Positions 38,409 to 48,222 of a stretch of DNA of 64,000 bases are shown here, in pieces (the stretch's first letter is position 1; each line of letters starts with the position of its first letter). The translations under genes and the position numbers were made by a program. The stretch covers positions 124,001 to 188,000 of the forward strand of contig NZ_JACTVJ010000003.1 in assembly GCF_014493765.1 (NCBI RefSeq), read 5' to 3'. The notes below the pieces were generated by a model. It saw nothing but the letters and a program-made list of their open reading frames with translations. It searched no databases and was not told the DNA's origin. The DNA is from Streptomyces polyasparticus (GTDB taxonomy: Bacteria; Actinomycetota; Actinomycetes; Streptomycetales; Streptomycetaceae).

Positions 38409-40337
38409 CTATTCGCGGTCGTCAGCGGTCGCCGCCCGCCTGCGGGAGAGGAAGAACGCTGCGCCGCCGAGGACGAGCACACCGGCGATCACACCGATCA
38501 CGATGCCGGTCGAACCGCCGTCGTCACCGCCGTCGCCGGACCCCGAGCCACCGCTTCCGGCACTCGCCGGCTCCGCCGACCACCAGCTCCAATACCCGTC
38601 CTGGCCATAGATGTTGCCGGAGGCCTCGGGCATCGTCTTGATGGACTTGATCTGGTCGGTGCGGTACGCCTCGACGGCGTTCGGATACGCGATGACGTTC
38701 ATGTAGCCCGAGTCGTACAGCCAGGACTGCATTTCCTTGACGGTCGCCGCGCGCTTGGCCGCATCGTATTCGGCGAGCTGCTTCTTGTAGAGCTCGTCGA
38801 ACTTCTTGTCGCAGATGAAGTTGTCCGTGGCCGCGCTCTCCTTGGCCTTCTCCGGCAGCGCCGCGCAGGTGTGGATGCCGAGCACGAAGTCCGGGTCCGG
38901 GTTCACCGACCAGCCGTCGAAGGCGAGGTCGTACTCACCCGCGTACCAGGGCACGGAGACATCGTCGAGGCACTGGACCTCGAGCCCGATGCCCAGGTCG
39001 CCCCACCATTCCTTGAGGTACTTGCCGATCGCCTTGTCGTTGGGGTCGGTCGCGTGGCACAGGATCCGGAAGTCGAGCGGCTTGCCGTCCTTGCCGACGC
39101 GCTTGTCGCCCTTCATCGGATACCCGGCCTCGTCGAGCAGCTTGGCGGCCTTCTCCGGGTCGTACGCGAGCTTCTGATCGCCTTCGGGCTTCCAGAAGTA
39201 CGACTCGAAGCGCGGCGGGATGTACCCCTCGCCCTCGACCGCGTGGCCCTGGAACACCTTGTCGACGATGGTCTTGCGGTCGACGGAGAGGAACAGCGCC
39301 TGGCGCACCTTCTGGTCGAGCAGCGCCGGATGGCCGTCACCGAACTTCTTGCCGTCCTTCGTCTGCGCACCAGGGTTGGTGGCGATGGCGAAGAAGCGGC
39401 GGCCGGGGCCCTCGTTGACCTTGATGTTCTTCTCGCCCTTGAGGCTTGCGGCCTGAGCGGGCGTCAGGGCCGGCGCACCGGCGACGAAGGAGACCTCGCC
39501 CTTCTTGAGGGCGGCGACGGCGGCGTCCTGGTCCTTGTACGTACGGAAGACGAGCTCGTCGAACTTCGGGGCTCCGCGCCAGAATTCCTTGTTGGCCTTG
39601 AGCTTCACGTACTGGTCGGTCTTGTAGTCCGTGAGGACGAAGGGCCCGTTGCCCACGATCGGGAACTTCTCGTCGTTGTTGAACTTCGAGTAGTCCTTGA
39701 CGTCCTTCCAGATGTGCTCGGGCACGATCGGGACGTCCAGCGAGGTCATCGTGGCCTGCGGCTCCTTGAGCTCGATCACGAGCTCGGTGTCGCTGGGCGC
39801 GGTGACCTTCTTGAAGTTCGCGACGAAGCTGCCGTTGGCCTGGGCGGCGTTCTCGTCGGTCATCATCTTGTTGAACGTGAACGCCGCGTCCTTGGCGGTG
39901 GCCTGCTTGCCGTCCGACCACTTGGAGTCGTCGCGGATCGTGTACGTCCAGGTCAGCTTGTCCGGGGAGGACTTCCACTCGGTGGCGAAGCCCGGGATGG
40001 TCTTGTTGTCCTTGGGGTCGTAGTTGGTCAGGTACTCGTACATGAGCCGGTGGATGCTCGTGCTGACCAGGCGCTGAGCCAGGAACGGGCTCAGCGAGTC
40101 GACGCTCTGCGCGAGCGCGACGGTGAGGGTCTTGCCGTCGGCCTTGGCCTTGGTGTTTGCGTTGGCTTCGGCCTGTTGTGCCGGCGCCTCGGCGGGTGCT
40201 GCGGGCGCGGCCGGCGCTGCGGCCAGGCCGGCCGTCAAGGCGAGCGCGGCGACACCGGAGGCCACCAGGAACCGACGCCTGCGCGGGGCGGGCGGTGGTG
40301 ATCCGAACTGCGGGGCGTGCTGATCTCTTACGTTCAT
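38409..40337 (-). CDS. Peptide ABC transporter substrate-binding protein, membrane-anchored
   Basis: A family 5 solute-binding protein of 642 aa. The N-terminus has APRRRRFLVASGVAAL, a signal with Tat-like arginines, then a long Ala/Pro stretch. The binding domain begins KTLTVALAQSVDSLSPF and includes YDPKDNKTIPGFATEW and RDDSKWSDGK, the family 5 signature. Instead of a lipobox, a C-terminal Gly/Ser linker and single helix (GIVIGVIAGVLVLGGAAFFLS) anchor it to the membrane, with a short basic tail. ATG 40337 has GAGGT upstream and a good promoter beyond. Confidence 0.92.
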   Translation of the reverse strand: MNVRDQHAPQFGSPPPAPRRRRFLVASGVAALALTAGLAAAPAAPAAPAEAPAQQAEANANTKAKADGKTLTVALAQSVDSLSPFLAQRLVSTSIHRLMYEYLTNYDPKDNKTIPGFATEWKSSPDKLTWTYTIRDDSKWSDGKQATAKDAAFTFNKMMTDENAAQANGSFVANFKKVTAPSDTELVIELKEPQATMTSLDVPIVPEHIWKDVKDYSKFNNDEKFPIVGNGPFVLTDYKTDQYVKLKANKEFWRGAPKFDELVFRTYKDQDAAVAALKKGEVSFVAGAPALTPAQAASLKGEKNIKVNEGPGRRFFAIATNPGAQTKDGKKFGDGHPALLDQKVRQALFLSVDRKTIVDKVFQGHAVEGEGYIPPRFESYFWKPEGDQKLAYDPEKAAKLLDEAGYPMKGDKRVGKDGKPLDFRILCHATDPNDKAIGKYLKEWWGDLGIGLEVQCLDDVSVPWYAGEYDLAFDGWSVNPDPDFVLGIHTCAALPEKAKESAATDNFICDKKFDELYKKQLAEYDAAKRAATVKEMQSWLYDSGYMNVIAYPNAVEAYRTDQIKSIKTMPEASGNIYGQDGYWSWWSAEPASAGSGGSGSGDGGDDGGSTGIVIGVIAGVLVLGGAAFFLSRRRAATADDRE

Positions 40338-40410
40338 GGGTCGGTGACCTCGCGTCATCGCTCGCATGGAAACGGCAGGAACAAGCGCCGAAGGGTCTGA
40401 GTGGTCTGTG

Positions 40411-40440
40411 TGTCTATCAGCGGTGGTCTAAACATGTCAA
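40411..40440 (-). promoter_or_regulatory. Promoter of the peptide transporter operon
   Basis: On the - strand, -35 TTGACA (40440-40435) and -10 TAGACA (40416-40411) are separated by 18 bases, pointing to transcription starting about 65-70 bases before the binding-protein gene. This is the best housekeeping-sigma match I found. Confidence 0.6.
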
Positions 40441-40558
40441 CGGTCGCCGTAGGCCGCTTGGCCTGCGGTAACGACCTTGTGGGGCTGACGAGTTGAGGAC
40501 CTCGTGAGCGGCATTGGTCTAGTCACGTGAAAGTCCTCCATTGGCGGTTGGGGGGACC

Positions 40559-40690
40559 TTTCAGCCGGCCTCTGTTTGAGGAGATCTTTCAGCCGGCCGG
40601 CGTTCGAGGAGATCTTTCAGCCCCTCCGGCGTTTGAGGAGATCCGAACGAAGTTCGGATGCGGGGGTCCGGGGGCGCAGCCCTCGGTTTC
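40559..40690. repeat. Three 28-29-bp direct repeats followed by a Streptomyces intergenic repeat
   Basis: Units begin TTTCAGCC and end GAGGAGATC at 40559, 40587 and 40615. A perfect 8-bp hairpin (ATCCGAAC/GTTCGGAT, 40641-40659) and a GGGGGTCCGGGGGCG-type element follow. TTCAGCCCCTCCGGCG-type repeats are common between Streptomyces genes. Nothing coding is seen in the 40338-40792 gap. Confidence 0.8.
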
Positions 40691-40792
40691 GGGAAGGGGC
40701 GAGGCAGGGGAAGAAAACCCTCCCCAACGCAAAGCGGCCGCACACCTGGCGTCACACACCAGATGCACGGCCGCGAAGCCACACCCCTCGGA

Positions 40793-43700
40793 TCACCCCT
40801 GAGGCGGCACACCCCCAGGCGGAACCGGCCCCAACTCGGGCTGCGCCCCGGCCCCTTGACCCGGCGGCGGCAACTGCGCAGGAGCAGCCTGCTGCCAACC
40901 CTGCGGCACCCCGCCGGAGTTGGGCCCGGCACCCTGCGGCGGCTGCTGCTGCGGATACGGCTGCTGCCCCCCGTACGGCTGCTGAGGCTGCTGCTGCGGA
41001 TAGGGCTGCCCGGGCTGCCCCTGCGGCGGCATGGGCTGACCCGGCTGGGGCTGACCCGGCATGGGCTGACCGGGCATCGGCTGCCCCTGGCCCTGCCCGG
41101 GCATCGGGGGCGCCATGTGCGGCGGCATCCCCGTACCCTGCTGCGTCCACAGCCCCTGCTCCTGCTGCGCCCGCGCGAAGTCCTCCGCCACCATCGCGGA
41201 GAGCGTGAAGTACGCCTCGCGCGTACGCGGCCGCATCATGTCGAGATCGACCTCGGCGCCGGCCGACAGATGCTCGTCGAAGGGCACCACGACCACACCG
41301 CGGCAGCGCGTCTCGAAGTGCTGCACGATGTCATCGACCTTGATCATCTTGCCGGTCTCGCGGACACCGGAGATGACGGTGATCGAGCGCGAGACCAGAT
41401 CCGCGTACCCGTGCGCCGACAGCCAGTCGAGGGTGGTCGACGCGGAGCTCGCACCGTCCACCGAAGGCGTCGAGATGATGATCAACTGGTCGGCGAGATC
41501 GAGGACTCCGCGCATCGCGCTGTACAGCAGACCCGTACCCGAGTCGGTGAGGATGATCGGGTACTGCTTGCCGAGCACGTCGATCGCGCGCCGGTAGTCC
41601 TCGTCGTTGAAGGTCGTCGAGACGGCCGGGTCCACGTCGTTCGCGATGATCTCGAGCCCGGACGGCGCCTGCGAGGTGAAGCGGCGGATGTCCATGTACG
41701 AGTTGAGATACGGGATCGCCTGGACGAGGTCCCGGATCGTGGCACCCGTCTCACGGCGCACGCGGCGGCCGAGCGTACCGGCGTCGGGGTTGGCGTCGAT
41801 CGCGAGGATCTTGTCCTGGCGCTCGGTCGCGAGCGTGGCACCCAGCGCGGTGGTCGTGGTCGTCTTGCCCACGCCGCCCTTGAGCGAGATGACCGCGATC
41901 CGGTAGCAGGAGAGGACCGGCGTCCGGATCAGGTCCAACTTCCGCTGCCGCTCGGCCTCTTCCTTCTTCGCGCCGAGCTTGAAGCGCGAAGCCGAACTCG
42001 GCTGGCGGCTGCTCTTGGTCTTCTGCTTCTTGTTGATCAGGCGGTCGGAGGACAGCTCCACGGCGGCCGTGTAGCCGAGCGGCGCGCCTCCGGTGACCTG
42101 CCGCTCCCGCTGGTCGTGCGTGACGGGCTGCGGCCAGGCGGCGCCGGCGCGCGGGTCCATCGGCGGCATGGGCTGGCCCGGCTGCTGCTGGCCCGGGTGC
42201 TGGCCGGGCGGCTGCTGACCCAGATGGGGCTGCGGGGCGTGCGGGGCGGGCAGGTTGGCGCCGGGGGCCGGCGGGTTGGTGCCCGGGGCCGCCTGGTCGG
42301 TGCCCGGCTGCGGGAAGCCGTAGCCGCCCTGGGCGGCCGGGGGCTGAGGTGCCTGCGGCTGTACAGGCTGGGCCTGAGGTGCCTGCGGCTGGGCGGGCGC
42401 GGCCGGGTGCGGGAAGCCGTAACCGCCCGCGGGGGTGGGGGGCTGCCCGGGGGCGCCGGGGTGCGGGAAGCCGTAACCGGCTTGCGCGGGCTGGGAGTTG
42501 GGGGCCTGCGGCGCGGGGAACGCGTTCGGGGCCTGGGGGGCCGTGCCGGGGGCGGCCGGGTACGGCATGCCGGGCTGGGGTGCGACGGGGTGCTGCGCGC
42601 CGGGCTGCTGTGTGCCGGGCTGCGGGAATCCGTAGCCGGCGGGCTGGGCGCCGGACGGCGACGGCACCTCGGACGTCGGCCCGGGCACCGGCGACTGCTG
42701 CGGGGCGGCAGGCGCGGCGGGTCCGGGAGCCGGCACGGGCCAGGCCGGCGGAGCGCCTTCCTGCGCGACGGCCGGAGCGGGCCACTGCGGAGCGGACGCG
42801 GGTGCCTGCGGCTGTCCATCGGCGGCGGCTGGCTGATAGGCGGGCGGCAGCGGCGGCAGCTCACCGCCGGCGGGCGCGGGCGACCAGGGCTGCCCGGCAG
42901 CGTGGGGCTCGGAGGCCTGGACGGGGACGGCGTCCTGAACGACGTCGCCGGCGGGCGCGCTGTCCTGTATGTCGGCAGCGGAGTCTTCGCCGTCGGCGGC
43001 GCCCTCCGCGGAAACGGCGTCGGCGTCGCCTTCCTCCCGCACCGCATCCTGCGGCACAGAATCCTGTACCTCGTCGTCCACCTCTCCCTCCGCGTCGGCG
43101 GCACTCTCGGGCGCGGCGGATGCATCGGACACGGCCGACGTATCGGATACGGGGGTGTCTTCGGCGGACGGGGCGGAGACGGCACCCTCGCCGCTCTCGG
43201 CCGAGTCGCCAGAGCCGAAGTCGGCGGAATCGGTGCCGGAGGCGCCGGCATCGGCGGCGGTCCCGGCGGCCTCGGCCGTGTCACCGGTCGCGGCGTCGGC
43301 ATCGGCCCCGGAGCCGGACTCCGAGCCGGAACCGGCGGTGGAGGCGGCAGTGGGGGCGGCCTCGGGCGAGGGCGTGCCCCCGGCCCCGGACAGCGAATCC
43401 ACCGCGGCCTTGGCGGCCTCGGCCCGCTCCTCGATCTCCCGCTTCAGGGAGGCCGCGGAGAATCGCATGGTCGCCCCGCTCTCGAGGTCCCCGTTACCGG
43501 CGTCAGGAGACGCGGTCGGGGGCGCGGCCGCGATCGGGGCGGCGGGAGGTGCGGCCGGCGCCTGAGGTTCGACGGGCGCGGCCGGAGCCTGCGGCTCCAC
43601 AGGCGGCGCGGGAACAGGTGCGGGAGCGGACGCGGGCTGGAAGCCCCCACCCTCCGGCAGCCCGGGCACCGCCACCGGATACCCGGAAGGCGGCGGGGGA

Positions 43701-43924
43701 GTGGGCGCATACCCACCACTGTCCGCCGCGGCTCCCTCACCGGACACACCGCCCGCACCGCCCGTACCGCCGGAACCCGCAGTGCTCTGCGCATTCTGCG
43801 TGTACCAGGCAGGAGGCGTGTAGTCGATGGTGAACTCGCCCGTCATCTCGACGGACTCCGCGTCGGACTGATCATCGACGGGTGTGTTCCAGCCCCCGTG
43901 GATCCCGTCCCGATCGCTGTTCAC
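40793..43924 (-). CDS. EspI-like ESX-associated MinD/ParA-family ATPase
   Basis: A 1,043-aa protein resembling EspI of the ESX-1 locus. The first ~600 residues are disordered Pro/Ala/acidic sequence, including four GYGFP-Q/H-P motifs. The MinD-like ATPase domain starts near residue 675 with [12 protein letters not shown] (deviant Walker A) and has [21 protein letters not shown] and [20 protein letters not shown]-rich tail of ~110 residues ends it. The GTG start has GGAGG five to six bases upstream. In mycobacteria EspI modulates ESX-1 output, probably in response to ATP; transfer of that role is inference. It begins the type VII locus. Confidence 0.82.
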   Translation of the reverse strand: MNSDRDGIHGGWNTPVDDQSDAESVEMTGEFTIDYTPPAWYTQNAQSTAGSGGTGGAGGVSGEGAAADSGGYAPTPPPPSGYPVAVPGLPEGGGFQPASAPAPVPAPPVEPQAPAAPVEPQAPAAPPAAPIAAAPPTASPDAGNGDLESGATMRFSAASLKREIEERAEAAKAAVDSLSGAGGTPSPEAAPTAASTAGSGSESGSGADADAATGDTAEAAGTAADAGASGTDSADFGSGDSAESGEGAVSAPSAEDTPVSDTSAVSDASAAPESAADAEGEVDDEVQDSVPQDAVREEGDADAVSAEGAADGEDSAADIQDSAPAGDVVQDAVPVQASEPHAAGQPWSPAPAGGELPPLPPAYQPAAADGQPQAPASAPQWPAPAVAQEGAPPAWPVPAPGPAAPAAPQQSPVPGPTSEVPSPSGAQPAGYGFPQPGTQQPGAQHPVAPQPGMPYPAAPGTAPQAPNAFPAPQAPNSQPAQAGYGFPHPGAPGQPPTPAGGYGFPHPAAPAQPQAPQAQPVQPQAPQPPAAQGGYGFPQPGTDQAAPGTNPPAPGANLPAPHAPQPHLGQQPPGQHPGQQQPGQPMPPMDPRAGAAWPQPVTHDQRERQVTGGAPLGYTAAVELSSDRLINKKQKTKSSRQPSSASRFKLGAKKEEAERQRKLDLIRTPVLSCYRIAVISLKGGVGKTTTTTALGATLATERQDKILAIDANPDAGTLGRRVRRETGATIRDLVQAIPYLNSYMDIRRFTSQAPSGLEIIANDVDPAVSTTFNDEDYRRAIDVLGKQYPIILTDSGTGLLYSAMRGVLDLADQLIIISTPSVDGASSASTTLDWLSAHGYADLVSRSITVISGVRETGKMIKVDDIVQHFETRCRGVVVVPFDEHLSAGAEVDLDMMRPRTREAYFTLSAMVAEDFARAQQEQGLWTQQGTGMPPHMAPPMPGQGQGQPMPGQPMPGQPQPGQPMPPQGQPGQPYPQQQPQQPYGGQQPYPQQQPPQGAGPNSGGVPQGWQQAAPAQLPPPGQGAGAQPELGPVPPGGVPPQG

Positions 43925-44612
43925 AATGCCTCCTGGTGTGGTCGAGCACCCTGCGTGCCGTGGTGGGGGCGACATGTATCGCCGATACGCCGCCATCGTC
44001 CGATCCCGGCTCTCCCCCTGGGACGCACCCGGCCCGCGCACGGGTTCGGCTGCATCCCGGACCCCAGCCTAACTATCAAGACTGTCACTACGGCAGGCCG
44101 GACAGCCCCCTCGCGACTGTCCCGTACGTCACGTCCTTCCCGCGCGTGACCTCACCACACCTCACAGTGAATCCCAAACGGGACAACACCTAACAAATCG
44201 CTACCCACTTGGTGAGCGCCCCACCGCCTGCCGCGCACCCCACCCCCACGCCCCATCCGCCGAGAATGAACAAACGGAACAGATCCACCCGCCCCGAAGA
44301 GTGACCCACACCCACCAAGGTGGACACCCCACCCGAACCCCTCCACGTTGCAATCGGAACGCCTGCCCCGCCCCGCTCCCTTCGTGAAGGGGACGGGCAT
44401 AGTAGGGCGCGGCCGATCGTCGTCTTCACGATCGGTCACGCGCTCAACGGCCGCAAAGGACCGGCTTCTTGAGGGTCTTGGGGGGAGGGGGCCGCATATG
44501 TCGGCTTCCGGTCGTCCCAGGCGCATCCCGCCCACGGCCCGACGGTTCGCAGTCCGGCCCGAGTGCGCAGATCATGACGAATTCAGATGACACCTGACGA
44601 ATTGGACGCCGC
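43925..44612. other. Divergent intergenic region between the EspI-like gene and the propeller gene
   Basis: 688 bases of less GC-rich, C-biased DNA with no convincing gene. It carries GGCATAGTAGGG at 44396-44407 (+), also found upstream of eccB, and TAGGCT on the - strand near 44060 as a weak -10 for the EspI-like gene. Promoters for both flanking genes must lie here. Confidence 0.5.
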
Positions 44613-46106
44613 GTGACCATCCCGCAGCCTGCGCCACCACCACAGCCTCCCTCGCCGACTCCCCCTCAGGGCTTCGGGCCGGCGCCCTCCCCCTTCACGG
44701 AGTCGGCCATCGGCAGGCAGCGGTCGTCGAAGCGGCGATCGGTACTGATCATCACTCTGTCCGTCCTGCTGCTCGCAGCTCTCGTCGGTGGCGGCTGGGC
44801 TTTGTGGCCGGGCGGCGGAAGCGGGCAGGCAGGCGCTCCGGTCGCCGCTCCGAAGCCGGGCGATGTCGTGGACACGGTGGAGAAGAAGCCGGCGACCCCC
44901 GAAGGGGAGCTCATCGCAGAGATGGTCCCCGGCGACGACATTCCGCCCGGGGTCACCGCGCGCACCCCCGGCTCGTGGGCCACGGACAAGATCTTCGCGA
45001 AAAGCGACGGTGCCGCTGTTTACGGGTACACGACGCAAGACGCCAAAGAGGCATGGAGAATCCAACTCCCGGGTGAGATCTGTGCGGCGTCCCGCCATGT
45101 CACTTCCAGCGGAATGACCGCGGTCATCACCGAGGAGAAGCGGGGGACTGCCGGGCCGGAGGAATCCTGCTCCGAACTGACTGCCTTCGATATCGATACG
45201 GGTCGTCAGCTCTGGCGTAAGCACCTCAAGGAGGCGGAAGGCTACGCGCCGTTCATGGTCGGGGTGACCGTCAGCCAGGGTGTCGTGGCCGCGACGTGGA
45301 AGGAGGGCTCCGTCGCCTTCGACCTGGCGAGCGGGAAGCAGCACTGGACGAAGAACGCCGTTTCGACCTGTCGTGACACGGCGTTCGGCGGTGGCGCCGA
45401 CCTGGTGGCCATCGTGAGTTGCGGTGACGCGGAGTACCCGGTGGTGAAGGCCCAGAAGCTGGATCCGGTCACCGGAGAAGCCCGGTGGACGTACAAGGTC
45501 TCTCCTGGCATCAAGACCGTTGAGGTGCTCTCCACTCGGCCGACCCTGCTGGGACTTTCGGCGGGTGATGCCCTCACCACCGATATCGCCGCCGTGGGTG
45601 ACAACGGGAAGCTACGCTCGCTGATCCGTCTCGAAGGGGGACGCTACAAAATCGACTGCGAGACGGTCATGGAACGCTGCCGGGGTCTCGCGGTGAGCCA
45701 GGACCGGGTCTATCTGGCCACAAAGGACAGCGAATTCGATCTGGAGAAGCCCGCCAACAAGATCGTCGGGTTCGATCTGGACACTGGCAAAGTCGTCGGA
45801 AAGTCGTTCCCTGCCAGGCCGCTCCAGCCGCTGGTTCCCCTCCGGATGAGTGGAGACAAGGTGATCGCGTACCGGAGCTTGTCCAACGGTGTTGTGGTGA
45901 GCCTGGACCCTGCCACGGGCAAGCAGGAAGTCCTCATGATCCATCCGCTGGGGGACGACGACAGCCGGCTGGCGAATGCGTACCGCAGCGAAGTCCTCTA
46001 CGAGCACGGCCGGTTGTTCCTGTCCAGCACGACCATGGAGCAGCCGCCCAAGGGCGAGGAGGGAGACGCGGACACGGTGGTGCTGATGTACGGACCGGCC
46101 TCATGA
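44613..46106 (+). CDS. Membrane-anchored PQQ-like beta-propeller protein
   Basis: A 497-aa protein with a Pro-rich cytoplasmic N-terminus (PPPQPPSPTPPQGFGPAP), one membrane helix at about residues 43-66 (VLIITLSVLLLAALVGGGWAL) and an outer propeller domain with repeats such as TGRQLWRKHL, SGKQHWTKN and TGEARWTYKV. The outer part resembles the sensor domains of the two Ser/Thr kinases upstream, without a kinase. GTG 44613 has no strong ribosome site. It converges on the esx genes across a strong terminator. A scaffold or sensor for the secretion locus is possible. Confidence 0.78.
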   Translation: MTIPQPAPPPQPPSPTPPQGFGPAPSPFTESAIGRQRSSKRRSVLIITLSVLLLAALVGGGWALWPGGGSGQAGAPVAAPKPGDVVDTVEKKPATPEGELIAEMVPGDDIPPGVTARTPGSWATDKIFAKSDGAAVYGYTTQDAKEAWRIQLPGEICAASRHVTSSGMTAVITEEKRGTAGPEESCSELTAFDIDTGRQLWRKHLKEAEGYAPFMVGVTVSQGVVAATWKEGSVAFDLASGKQHWTKNAVSTCRDTAFGGGADLVAIVSCGDAEYPVVKAQKLDPVTGEARWTYKVSPGIKTVEVLSTRPTLLGLSAGDALTTDIAAVGDNGKLRSLIRLEGGRYKIDCETVMERCRGLAVSQDRVYLATKDSEFDLEKPANKIVGFDLDTGKVVGKSFPARPLQPLVPLRMSGDKVIAYRSLSNGVVVSLDPATGKQEVLMIHPLGDDDSRLANAYRSEVLYEHGRLFLSSTTMEQPPKGEEGDADTVVLMYGPAS

Positions 46107-46152
46107 GGAGGGCTGTACGGCGGAGCGCCGCGTATGCGTGAAGAGACGACAA

Positions 46153-46187
46153 AGGGGGTGGGCACCTCCCGCGCGTGCCCACCCCCT
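46153..46187. terminator. Bidirectional terminator between the propeller and esxA genes
   Basis: A perfect 13-bp stem (AGGGGGTGGGCAC with its complement) with a 9-base loop lies in the 92-base convergent gap. Confidence 0.85.
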
Positions 46188-46198
46188 GTCTCGAGTGT

Positions 46199-46504
46199 TC
46201 AGTCGGTGAAGTAGCTGGCCGCCTTCTTGTCGCCGGCCATGTAGTCACCGCCGGCACGGGCGACGATCGCACCGATCTCCTTGAGTGCCTGGTGGATTGC
46301 GCCGGCATCCGCGTCCCACGTCTTCATCTCACCGGCGAAGGCTTCCTGAGAAGTGCCTTCCCAGCCGCCCGCGACGGTGACTACGGCACGTCGGAGCGCT
46401 GCCAGGCACTCGTCCAACCGCTTGGCCTCGTTACCGAGTCCGGTCGTCATTTCGTCGAGCGTCCCGTACTTGACGAGCAGCTCACCGGGGTCATTGAACG
46501 CCAT
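46199..46504 (-). CDS. esxA: WXG100 protein, EsxA-like
   Basis: A 101-aa helical-hairpin substrate of the type VII system. The WXG turn is GGWEGTSQEAF near residue 47. The C-terminal tail YMAGDKKAASYFTD contains YMAGD, matching the YxxxD/E secretion signal. AGGGG lies eight bases before the ATG. The preceding gene (44 bases upstream) is a second WXG100 protein, and the two should form the usual heterodimer. The esxA name follows position and the signal motif; assignment within the pair is tentative. Confidence 0.88.
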   Translation of the reverse strand: MAFNDPGELLVKYGTLDEMTTGLGNEAKRLDECLAALRRAVVTVAGGWEGTSQEAFAGEMKTWDADAGAIHQALKEIGAIVARAGGDYMAGDKKAASYFTD

Positions 46505-46547
46505 ACTGGATTCCCCTTGTTTCCGGTCTGTCGAGCTCAGAGGGCGA

Positions 46548-46889
46548 TTAGGAGTAGGAACTGAATGCGGACTTCTGCGACCCGACCTCGGGGTCGATCT
46601 TGCCCAGTTCCGCTTCGAGGGAAATCTCGAGGTCGTCCTTGTCGGACCGCATCATCTGCGCGGCGTCAAGGTACTTGTTGAGCGTCTTGTTGATGCGGTT
46701 GATCCGCTCGTTGATCTCTCGCTGCTTGGCATCGAACCGGCCGGCGGCAATGCCCTTCCAGCGACCTTCCATCGTGTCGAGGATCTGGTGCAGATTACGG
46801 ACGGCACTCTGCAGGTTGTCGTTCCCGCGAACGATCTCCTTTTCGAGTCCCTGAAGCTGTTCCTCTGATAGCTTCCTACCGCCGGACAT
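46548..46889 (-). CDS. esxB: WXG100 protein, EsxB-like
   Basis: A 113-aa WXG100 protein with the turn GRWKGIAAGRF near residue 43 and two long amphipathic helices (LEKEIVRGNDNLQSAVRN; NERINRINKTLNKYLDAA). It has no YxxxD/E at the very end, so it probably relies on its partner's signal. GGAGAA precedes the ATG. It is the first of the esx pair and follows a mycosin gene by 51 bases. Confidence 0.87.
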   Translation of the reverse strand: MSGGRKLSEEQLQGLEKEIVRGNDNLQSAVRNLHQILDTMEGRWKGIAAGRFDAKQREINERINRINKTLNKYLDAAQMMRSDKDDLEISLEAELGKIDPEVGSQKSAFSSYS

Positions 46890-46940
46890 AGCAGTTCTCC
46901 TTCTCAGCTGGACTGCATGCGTATGTGTGTCAAGCGCCCG

Positions 46941-48197
46941 TCAGGCGGCGCGCTTTCTCCGGATTACTGCGAATCCGACCGCGGCTACGACAACCACCGC
47001 GGCACCACCGATGAGCAGGCCGATGGGGCTGCTGCTCTCGGAGCTTTCGCCCGCCGCTGCCACCTCGGCCTTGTCGTCAGCCTTTGCCTGCTGATCCTGT
47101 GACGAGGCCGATGCGGAAGGAGCGGGGGAGGTCTTCGTGTTGAGGGTCTTCTCGTTGGTCAGCGGATTGACATCGGGGTCGCCGGGCTTGCCGATTCCTC
47201 GGTTGAGGTGGGCATTGGGGCGGATGACCCCATGCCCGAGATACGTACTGACCGTGCCGGGCTTGGCGTCCTCGGACCGCCCGGCGCTCTCGATCATCAC
47301 CCTGAGGACCTGGTTGGCGGTCCAGTCGGGGTGCTTGGACCAGATCAGGGCGGCGGAGGCGGATGCTAGGGCGGTGGCGGCGCTGGTGCCGTTGACGTCG
47401 CAGTAGCTCTTGAATGTGGTGTCACACCAACTGGGGATGCTGCTGCCAGGAGCGGTGAGGTCGACAACGTCGCCGTGCTGCGAGTAATCGGCGACCGTTC
47501 CGCTTCGGTCGATCGCCCCTACGCCGACCACCTCGGGGAATGCAGCGGGGTATTGCTTCTTGTTGCCCTTCTTGGCGTTGTTTCCCACGCCGGCAAAGAT
47601 CAGCTTCCCCCTGCTCTGCGCGTACTGGAAGGCCTCTCGCAGGCCCGTCTGAAGGTAGTCGCTGCCAAACGAGATATTGATGATCTGAGCATCACTATCG
47701 GCGGCTGCACGAACGGCATCCTGCATATCGAAGGCGTTCACCTTCTGCTCGTTCTGCCGCTCCGTATCACTTACCCGCATCGGAATGATCTTGGAGTCCG
47801 GTGCCAAGCCCTTGATGCCGCCACCTGCGCCTGTTCCGGCGATCAACTCGGCCGTGGTGGTTCCGTGCCCCTCGTAATCGTCCGTCGCGTCCCCCTCCAT
47901 CTCGGAAGCATCAAATCCCTTGAGAACTTGACCCTTTAGAGATGGTGTAGATGCGTTTACGCCGGTATCGATGACGACAACCGAGATGCCTTTGCCGGTG
48001 GAGGTCTTCCAGATCTCCTCGACATGCATGGCATCGAGGTACCACTGCCTGGACTGAACGTCCGCAGCTGCCGCAGGCGCGGCTGCCCCGCCAACTACGA
48101 GGGCAGCGGCTGCTGTCACAGCCATAGCGCTCCATGGCGACCGCCGCCGATGGACATGCTTCTTCGCGTTCAAGGCCAGACTCAAACCGTGCGTCAT
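46941..48197 (-). CDS. Mycosin-type subtilisin protease
   Basis: A 418-aa S8 serine protease of the MycP class, membrane-anchored with its domain outside. Signal peptide: positive start, then AMAVTAAAALVVGGAAAPAAAA. The catalytic triad is complete: Asp in VVIDTGVN (~residue 77), His in YEGHGTTTAE (~110) and Ser in NGTSAATALAS. A Ser/Ala linker precedes the C-terminal helix (IGLLIGGAAVVVVAAVGF) and the basic RRKRAA tail. It lies beside the esx pair, apart from the eccB-linked mycosin, so the locus has two. Its codons are less GC-rich than those of the core genes. Confidence 0.88.
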   Translation of the reverse strand: MTHGLSLALNAKKHVHRRRSPWSAMAVTAAAALVVGGAAAPAAAADVQSRQWYLDAMHVEEIWKTSTGKGISVVVIDTGVNASTPSLKGQVLKGFDASEMEGDATDDYEGHGTTTAELIAGTGAGGGIKGLAPDSKIIPMRVSDTERQNEQKVNAFDMQDAVRAAADSDAQIINISFGSDYLQTGLREAFQYAQSRGKLIFAGVGNNAKKGNKKQYPAAFPEVVGVGAIDRSGTVADYSQHGDVVDLTAPGSSIPSWCDTTFKSYCDVNGTSAATALASASAALIWSKHPDWTANQVLRVMIESAGRSEDAKPGTVSTYLGHGVIRPNAHLNRGIGKPGDPDVNPLTNEKTLNTKTSPAPSASASSQDQQAKADDKAEVAAAGESSESSSPIGLLIGGAAVVVVAAVGFAVIRRKRAA

Positions 48198-48222
48198 CCT
48201 GACTTCCGGGCCTCTCTCATGC

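Noticed and set aside
40658-44149. A 1,163-codon + frame antisense to the EspI-like gene
   Set aside because: The - frame holds a MinD-type P-loop and has GGAGG before its start; the + frame is only an Arg/Gly/Leu-rich shadow.
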